Shown here: piece after piece, positions 58,376-64,000 of the stretch
Numbering within the stretch: the first letter of the stretch is position 1
Layout: every line of letters starts with the position of its first letter
Source of the DNA: Lepeophtheirus salmonis
Lineage: Eukaryota > Arthropoda > Copepoda > Siphonostomatoida > Caligidae
DNA length: 64,000 nt
Reading direction: 5' to 3'
NCBI RefSeq assembly: GCF_016086655.4
Contig: NC_052134.2
Coordinates: forward strand, 11,160,001-11,224,000
Translations under genes and position numbers: made by a program
Notes under the pieces: generated by a model
The model's input: the letters and a program-made list of their open reading frames with translations, nothing else
What the model was told of the DNA's origin: nothing
The model's database searches: none

Positions 58376-59575
58376 TAAGACATTACTTTCAATTTTTGCA
58401 ACCCCTAATAGTAAAAATATAAAAATATATATTGGTATCATTTTTGATATTCCCTGTCGTTTAAGGGGGGTCGTTACCATCCGTTGTTCTGGTGTTAAAT
58501 ATTATTATAGTTCTTTTAGACACTTGGAAAACTTTTGATTGAAGTTTAACTAAATTAAAAATTTTAAATTTACTAACAAGCTGAAATGTTTATTATACAG
58601 ATGATAAAAACACAAAAAAAATAATATTTTAAAGAATTATGCACGTTGAGCTACCCTTAAATATGTTCAAATTTTGTTAATTATATTTTTGTATCAAAAG
58701 GAACGCATTTGAACACTCAATTTTTTACTTCTTCGCAAAAGCAATTTAATTGTACATAAATGTGCATTTAGTATTAAGCTTGGGAACGGGATGTACTCAA
58801 TCAAGTATTCCTTTATGTAAATTGTATAAATATTTTTGGTATAAGAAATAATAATGTAGTGTGGCTAATTATATATTGCGTTTTCTGCGTATATCTAGAG
58901 TACACTTTCTGTTTGGTTTAGTTATTGTTCTTTTGTGTATTTCATAATTCACGAGTATTTTAGTATATCTTAAGATTTGTATCAGATATCAACGCTGGTA
59001 TTTTAAAATGAATTATATTTGTTTAGTCACCTCTATTAAGACTAAAGTACTCATCAATCATCCCAACACATTTTTTTTCTGAAACATTTATTATTATTTT
59101 TTCATTCATGTGAAGAGAACTCCACCTTAACATTAATATAAGTATTACGAGTTGTGCAAATCCAGCAATTTTTGTAGCTGGCCAGTTTTTTTTATATATT
59201 TCAATTGGTAATTGGAAAATTATTTTTTTCCTCAACAATCGTCATTTTTATTGAATTCCTGAGTAGTGAACATCTTTTCTTAAATAGATTCTATATCATT
59301 CAAAACCTGATTGTATGTGCTCAAATAAATTAAGTGTAACCCTTAGTATTTTTGTAGAGTTATAATCCTTGTTGGAGTCAGAGTAGAATTATGTATTGAG
59401 TACTTACTTGTGAGTGTGCTCATAAAAAACGGAGAGTAACACTAAAAGTGGATTACAAAATGTATTGTGCGTGTACACTGTACATCTATGAGTGTATATA
59501 TAGGTATGAATATTATCATTTAAAATACTTATTGCTTCACATCATATAAAAACATACAATCAGTACGGGTACATT
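58376..59575. other. Non-coding; family R fragment
   Basis: AT-rich. TTAAGGGGGG at 58461-58470 might mark a piggyBac end (TTAA target), but no partner was found. A family R core on the minus strand lies at 59340-59440 (GAGTCAGAGTAGAATTATGT and GTGTGCTCATAAAAAACGG on the + strand). The minus frame 59023-59238 is unassigned. Confidence 0.45.
59340..59440 (-). repeat. Dispersed repeat family R, core fragment
   Basis: Read on the minus strand: CATAATTCTACTCTGACTCC then AACAAGGATTATAACTC, matching CTCAATTCTACTCTGAGTCC and AACAAGGACTTA of other copies. The TTTTTTATGAGCACACTCAC block is adjacent, but in the opposite order relative to the core from the 63.2-kb copy, so the region is rearranged. Confidence 0.5.
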
Positions 59576-59579
59576 GTAA

Positions 59580-60300
59580 AAATATGTTTAACTTTTTGTG
59601 CCATCGCAGTAGTTTGCCGGTTAGGTCTCCCACTGTAGTCCGTCCCAAACGTGTTTTAGAGATGGCACATTTATCAACTAGCGCCCGACATCAGAATATA
59701 TTAAGAAACAGTAGAGGATGTAGACGAAATGTCCTTGAAAAGGTCAAAAATTATGCAATAGCTGTGTCTCCTTAATTATAAATTTACAGTATTCATAAAC
59801 AAGATGAAGCGGTTCTTCATCTCTTAAACCACACCCACGACATAGTATGCTAACTTCATGGTGCATAAGGTCATAGTGTTGGTTTTAGGAGACTATATCA
59901 ACCACCTCATTTCCTGTGACATTACTATGATTCTTACCCAGCAGAAAGAGAGACTAGCAAACTACCTCAAAGAATTTTCGTATTTCAGACAAGGGAATTC
60001 TTTTTTTTTTTTGTCGATGACAAAGCTCCAATTACTACTTGAGAGTATAACAAAATGCAATATCCACAATAGAGTCCTATTTCTCATGAGTGTCTTTTAT
60101 CATAGAAATGACCTATTTTATGGCCAGCATTTTCGCTTGGAAAACAGTGTTTTGAGGAATGAGGGTTATGGAGCCTTCCCCAACTACTTGACTACCGTTA
60201 GTGGTTACAAATCTTGAACAAACAGCTCGGTTGCTTTTTTACCCATCTGTTAATAAATGAGTTTGTTTTTCAGTCTCCTTATCAAGAGAGTTTCATTTCC
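59580..60300 (-). pseudogene. LINE RNase H domain and CCHC tail, minus strand
   Basis: Reading the minus strand: near 60245, 'LTDG' followed by a stop and 'KSNRAVC', the RNase H TDGS start with its catalytic Asp (60245-60247). 60210-60110 gives 'FVTTNGSQVVGEGSITL', then 'TVFQAKMLAIK' (the AE.xAI segment, Glu to Lys). Near 59900-59940 is 'GKNHSNVTGNEVVDIV', the GHSxxxGNExxD motif with the final Asp present. At 59842-59790 is 'CRGCGLRDEEPLHLVYEY', the C-X2-C-X8-H-X4 knuckle with the last Cys changed to Tyr. This order is that of jockey/I/R1-like LINEs with RNase H. The 119-codon + frame 59858-60217 is antisense. Confidence 0.82.
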
Positions 60301-61259
60301 ATAATTTCGTTTGATTTATTTTTTCTTTTTGGATGTTAGGCAACAGATTGGAGATAATTTAAGTATAATTATTAATGATATCGGAGAAAGGAACATGGGA
60401 ACATCTAGCACCTTGCCTTAAATATTTCTTGGAAAGTTAGCCGACGCCTAGTTACTCCAAGAAAGGAGGATGGGTACTACCACAAGTTGCTTAGAAAATA
60501 AACAGATTTATAGAAGTAGTTATGCATAATTAAATAGCCATTTAAATTTATCTCTCTCATGAGAGTAATAAATTGGTGGTATAATGATACTTGATAAGTA
60601 TCAATTCCGATAATTAATTTTAATGACGTTTTCATCATAACAATAACTATATATGTATATAGCATAAAGTGACCCCCATAATTTCTAATGTAACTTTAAA
60701 AAAATGATGTACTTGAATTAATTTAATTGATTTTTATATAATCATATTAAAAATGAACTTCGTCAAAGAGCTTACAAAATATATTATAAAACATATCTAA
60801 TGCTAATCCTTTTTGCATCCATTTTTTTTTTTTTTTGAAGTATGTGGACGCATTATGTATTAACATATTATTTGCTTGTGTAACTACTATTTAATTATAT
60901 GCATATATGTATGTGTAATCTCATTTATAATACATGTATAATAATCTTCTTATTAAGTTATAGTATTGATAGAAAACTATCACTTTTCATAACTCTTTGC
61001 ATATTAGCTACTTCACTGAGATCCATCGTAGAAAATGAAATAATATCTTTAGTAGATCATATTTTTGCTGCAACTATTATGTAAATCCTTAATCAACCAT
61101 AGACTGCCATTTTCCGTTTATGAGCATACAAACTCTGTTTTATTTATATAAAACATCTTTTATCACTAATTTATCAATGTTTTCTCGTTAATTTATATCA
61201 GAATTATCTTTTTTAATATATCTTTGCGTATTTTGTCCTACTACAGACATAAATAAATA
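60301..61259. other. Non-coding, no supported feature
   Basis: AT-rich. The region 60340-60480 is somewhat richer in G and C and may be upstream LINE coding sequence on the minus strand, but no motif is readable. Frames at 60477 and 60899 are compositional. An A/T-run lies near 60820-60836. Confidence 0.4.
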
Positions 61260-61783
61260 CAGTAAAATCCGGAAATAAGAAATTTTGAAATAATAAAGAT
61301 ACTTTTATAATCATAGTTCCCTCGGATAGCAACTTTTAGTTGATAAATACTTTATATACAAGAACCATGATGTAAAAATTTCTTGTATGGTATTAAATTT
61401 ATAACGAATGATATTTAATGAAGAGTGTCCATAAGGATTCTTCCTTTTTATAGGTACAATTTTTAAGCTGGCTCCCAGATTTTCTTTCTGTATGTTTTTA
61501 TTCAAATACATTTCAAATTGTTTTTCAATCAATAGAGATACATATCATGAATGCCCACCGAAAAACTCTTTCGCAGAAAGATTTGCTACAAATCTTTGAT
61601 GATGTCTCGAATCCGGAATTTTATTATACACAAGTTGTCTCGTTATGGGGAGTTTCTAAATTACATATTTATATAAATATCCCAAAAATTTGTACTTTTT
61701 TATATAGTTGGGATATAAGAACAATCAGGATATAAGTAACTTTTCATCTGAAAATAGCAATTTCCATTATCCTGATTTGACTG
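61260..61783 (+). mobile_element. Tigger/pogo-like non-autonomous element (524 bp)
   Basis: The left end CAGTAAAATCCGGAAATAAG and the complement of the right end, CAGTCAAATCAGGATAATGG, form an inverted repeat of about 25 bp, flanked by TA at 61258-61259 and 61784-61785. CAGT...AAxTCxGG ends with a TA duplication are typical of the Tigger/pogo branch of Tc1/mariner. Inside, the + frame 61547-61735 encodes a CENP-B/pogo-type helix-turn-helix. The DDE region is missing, so the element would need transposase in trans. Confidence 0.75.
61547..61735 (+). pseudogene. Pogo/Tigger-type DNA-binding HTH (truncated transposase)
   Basis: A 62-codon frame starts 'MNAHRKTLSQKDLLQIFDDV' and continues 'YTQVVSLWGVSKLHIYINI'. 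This matches the N-terminal CENP-B-type helix-turn-helix of pogo/Tigger transposases: a basic RKTLS start, LEIL-like first helix, then A.xWGVSKSTIS, here VSLWGVSKLHIYI. The ATG lies at the expected place near the first third of the element. After the helix the frame runs into AT-rich sequence and stops; no CENP-B second domain or DDE follows. Confidence 0.65.
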
Positions 61784-62079
61784 TATATTAACAGTCATGA
61801 TGAAATCACAAAAAATCAAAAAACCAAAAAGTATGTACATTTTTCTTAATAACTTTGTTACAAATATGATCCTTTAAAAAATATTTAATTAGTTGCAACT
61901 TCTCTGAGATATTTATGAACACAGAAATTAATAAAGTATCCTTTTATGTATCATATTTTTTGGACAACTTTCTATGTAAATCCTTCATTTATCATGTACT
62001 AGCGGTAGTACGGGTCATTATTAGACGATGAAGAACATAAAAATATTTTTTTTAAATAACTCCTCAGACAAATGTTTCC
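61784..62079. other. Short non-coding spacer
   Basis: AT-rich, with no features beyond the TA duplication of the preceding element. Confidence 0.45.
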
Positions 62080-62345
62080 ACGTAGCCACTCTCATGATCT
62101 TCGGTAACTCCACTTTTGGCTATGGAGTTTTAATGGTTTCTCTCTCCAAAGTGGCCCACACAACAAAGTCCAGCGGATTCAAATCTGGCGAGGAAGGGGC
62201 CATATCTATTTGGCTTACGAGCCTTTTGGACTCCATGGTGAAGTGGGGTCCTCATGTACGAGGAGAATCCCAAGTGGCCCTTTATGACCCTTCTGATGGT
62301 ACTAGAAGACACGGAGAGTTCATTAGGGAAGCGATTAATAATTTT
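62080..62345 (-). pseudogene. Mariner-type transposase with HTH fused to the catalytic C-terminus
   Basis: From about 62335 the minus strand encodes 'NELSVSSSTIRRVIKGHLGF', a helix-turn-helix recognition segment, then 'SSYMRTP'. Within about 50 bp a shifted frame reads 'MAPSSPDLNPLDFVVWATLE', the third catalytic motif in perfect form (near 62205-62150). The core with the first two Asp residues (some 120-150 codons) is missing, so an internal deletion joined the N- and C-terminal domains. The minus frame 62130-62312 shows the junction. The + frames 62028-62360 and 62254-62496 are antisense. Confidence 0.75.
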
Positions 62346-62804
62346 GGAGGAGCACTATAGAAGTGCTCTCTGTACACATCTTCAAACCATCAAGCAAATA
62401 AACAGACAGACAAACAAACTTAGTTTTATTAATATCGACATTCACTATTTAATTTTTGGGGATGATACTCTATTTTGTATTCTGGTTATTAAATAAATTA
62501 TCAAGGTTAGAAAGAATGTTATTTTATGTGATCTTGTTATTTATCTACATGATGAATATGAAAAAGATAAATAGAAGGAATTGGGTCTTTTTTTTGTAAT
62601 AATATGTCTAGTGTGACAATAAATATATTTTTTTCAATTACTGTTTTAGAATATGATATAAAATATAAAAGAAAAAAGAATTCATGTTGTTCACAGATAC
62701 AGAAACAGAAATTTGGCTTACTAGACAGTATTTTTAAAGTAGGAACTATTAAATTGTAATGCACTTTCTCCAAATGTACGTAAAACACTAGGTATTAATG
62801 TATA
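62346..62804. other. Non-coding, no feature seen
   Basis: AT-rich; contains a CAAACAGACAGACAAACAAA-like purine-rich run near 62395-62420. The minus frame 62537-62788 is unassigned. Confidence 0.45.
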
Positions 62805-63290
62805 CAATATGTCCTGCCGGTAAGGTACAAATAATAGGAATTGAATAAGTCCATTGTAATCCTGACAATTTGAAAAAATATTTGGGAAGAGGCAATTCTG
62901 TCAGGACGTTTTATTAGATTAGTCGCCAAGCAGCTGTGAAAGGTAGGAAATAAACACAAATCCATCTATATCAAAGCTTAATTCTGCCATCAGTTTGTAA
63001 AAATTAAGTAATTGTAAAAACTATTTAGTTTAACTGAGCATCTAATTATTGGGAATTATAACAATTTGCATCATTTAGGTAATTTATTCAGTGGAGCAAG
63101 GTAAACACTGAAATATATGTGGATAATAGGTGTTTACTAAATAAGGGCAAATATATGATGTAATTTCTCCCATGCCGATCCCCAATTCTACTCTGAGACC
63201 AACAACGACTTACACTTATAGCTCGCGAGCACAACCTCAACGTTGCTCTACGTCTTTTTATGAGCACAAGCACTCGTTAATACCTTATTC
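62805..63290 (+). repeat. Dispersed repeat family R, longest copy
   Basis: Blocks in order: ATGTCCTGCCGGTAAGGTAC, CCTGACAATTTGAAAAAATA, CTGTCAGGACGTTTTATTAG, AAGCAGCTGTGAAAGGTAGG, AAATAAACACAAATCCATCT (AATAAA), then an extra ~170-bp AT-rich stretch absent from other copies. The core CGATCCCCAATTCTACTCTG and AGACCAACAACGACTTACAC follows, and TTTTTATGAGCACAAGC at 63255. A short minus frame (63088-63273) overlaps and is not a gene. Confidence 0.7.
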
Positions 63291-64000
63291 ATAGTTGTTC
63301 CGTTTTTAAGAATCAACTAATAATGAGAACCTATTTGATTTTTTTTTTTAAACATGCCCAAAATACCAACTAAAAAAAGTCACTCCTGCATTTTAAGACA
63401 TATTTTTGACACCTTTTGTGAAATACATTAATGGCAACATATATACTTGAGTCTTTTCATTTCGATGTAAAACTAACTAAAAAGTCTTTAAAAACTCTTG
63501 CTCAAGACATTTGTTATATCCAAGTGCTGTCGGAATATTCTTTTGTTAAATAAAACTTTCATTGTTTCAAAGTTAGTTTTTAAAAAGCAACATGATCCTA
63601 TAAAAGTTTTATAACAGTAGAAAATGTTTTTTTCTGCATTAAAAAAATAAATATGCTGAGTCTTTATGTGCATTTTACATTTATTAAGTTATGTCTGTGA
63701 TTTTTTAAATATTTTTAGTTATTGTTTTATGCTTTCTAAACTTTTAAAATACAAAATGACATTACAGAAGACGGAAAACTTGGTCCATCTTCCAAGGTTT
63801 ATCTATAAATTAAAACGTCTATTGATATGAATAAAATAAAATAAGACAACATCTTCCAGAGATCAATTTTTATTTTGTGGAAAAGAACCGACTTTAAATT
63901 ACTTTACTACGAACAAAAATATCTACATAGGTCCATACATTTGCTTTTGAGGAAACTTTATCTGATTTGGCCTTTTATAATTTTAGCTATAGATTGCTGG
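63291..64000. other. Non-coding, no feature seen
   Basis: AT-rich. TTTTTTTTTAAACATGCCCA at 63343-63362 resembles blocks near 36948 and 19645 (TTTTTTTTAAGATGCCCAAA, TTTTTTTAACATCCCCAAAA), possibly the far end of repeat family R. Nothing else is recognised. Confidence 0.4.

Noticed and set aside
58455..58480. TTAAGGGGGG as the piggyBac right end
   Set aside because: piggyBac ends normally read TTAACCC...GGGTTAA; the orientation does not fit and no partner end was found.
59858..60217. 119-codon + strand frame
   Set aside because: It is the antisense of a recognisable minus-strand LINE RNase H domain (TDG, HSNVTGNE and CRGCG motifs).
62028..62360. 110-codon + strand frame
   Set aside because: Antisense to a mariner-type fragment with a perfect SPDLNPLDF motif on the minus strand.
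1..64000. CRISPR arrays, bacterial operons, ribosome binding sites
   Set aside because: The sequence is eukaryotic in composition and content; no regularly spaced repeats or bacterial gene organisation are present.

Overview
This window is from an AT-rich eukaryotic genome and is essentially a graveyard of transposable elements in non-coding DNA. I found no intact cellular protein-coding gene, no rRNA, no intact tRNA and nothing bacterial (no operons, no CRISPR). The frequent decayed Tc1/mariner transposases, with C-terminal signatures such as 'EAIIAA...INDS' and 'NPLDYxFW', together with piggyBac, Tigger/pogo, gypsy and LINE relics, suggest an arthropod. My best guess is a parasitic copepod such as a sea louse (Lepeophtheirus). 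That rests on remembered family resemblance, not on a search.

Layout. 1-3.7 kb: AT-rich DNA with a perfect hairpin (1001-1030), a GC-richer patch (1.4-1.7 kb) and a ~16-bp minisatellite (2057-2195). 3.7-7.6 kb: a deleted CAGGGTGTG-type element (3714-4403), then a CAGTGTTC-type element (5477-7565, 'family A') split by a complete 1280-bp mariner (6204-7483) inserted at a TA. 9.2-11.2 kb: a small hAT-like MITE, a decayed mariner and a possible hAT terminus. 11-16 kb: mostly featureless, with one dispersed-repeat copy and a 66-bp tandem duplication. 16-17 kb: mariner fragments in opposite orientations. 19-27.5 kb: further mariner-type relics. 29-33 kb: two family A copies and the C-terminus of a classical mariner. 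33.9-35 kb: a tRNA-like relic beside a LINE 3' end. 40-49.2 kb: the densest Tc1/mariner cluster, with at least five lineages and a degenerate tandem repeat. 49.6-52.6 kb: a minus-strand gypsy-type LTR retrotransposon relic (gag, zinc knuckle, protease, RT, RNase H; no integrase or LTR pair seen). 53.0-53.4 and 59.6-60.3 kb: two LINE 3' ends. 54.5 kb: a 404-bp deletion derivative of family A. 55.4-55.9 kb: an unassigned 127-codon reading frame. 57.7-58.4 kb: a piggyBac relic. 61.26-61.78 kb: a Tigger/pogo-like element with matched terminal repeats. 62.1-62.35 kb: a mariner fragment joining helix-turn-helix directly to the catalytic C-terminus.

No element looks autonomously active, because every transposase has stops, frameshifts or missing catalytic residues. 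A second theme is a dispersed repeat of several hundred bases, with at least six copies on both strands. It shares a conserved core and an AATAAA signal and resembles solo LTRs; I cannot assign it to a known family.
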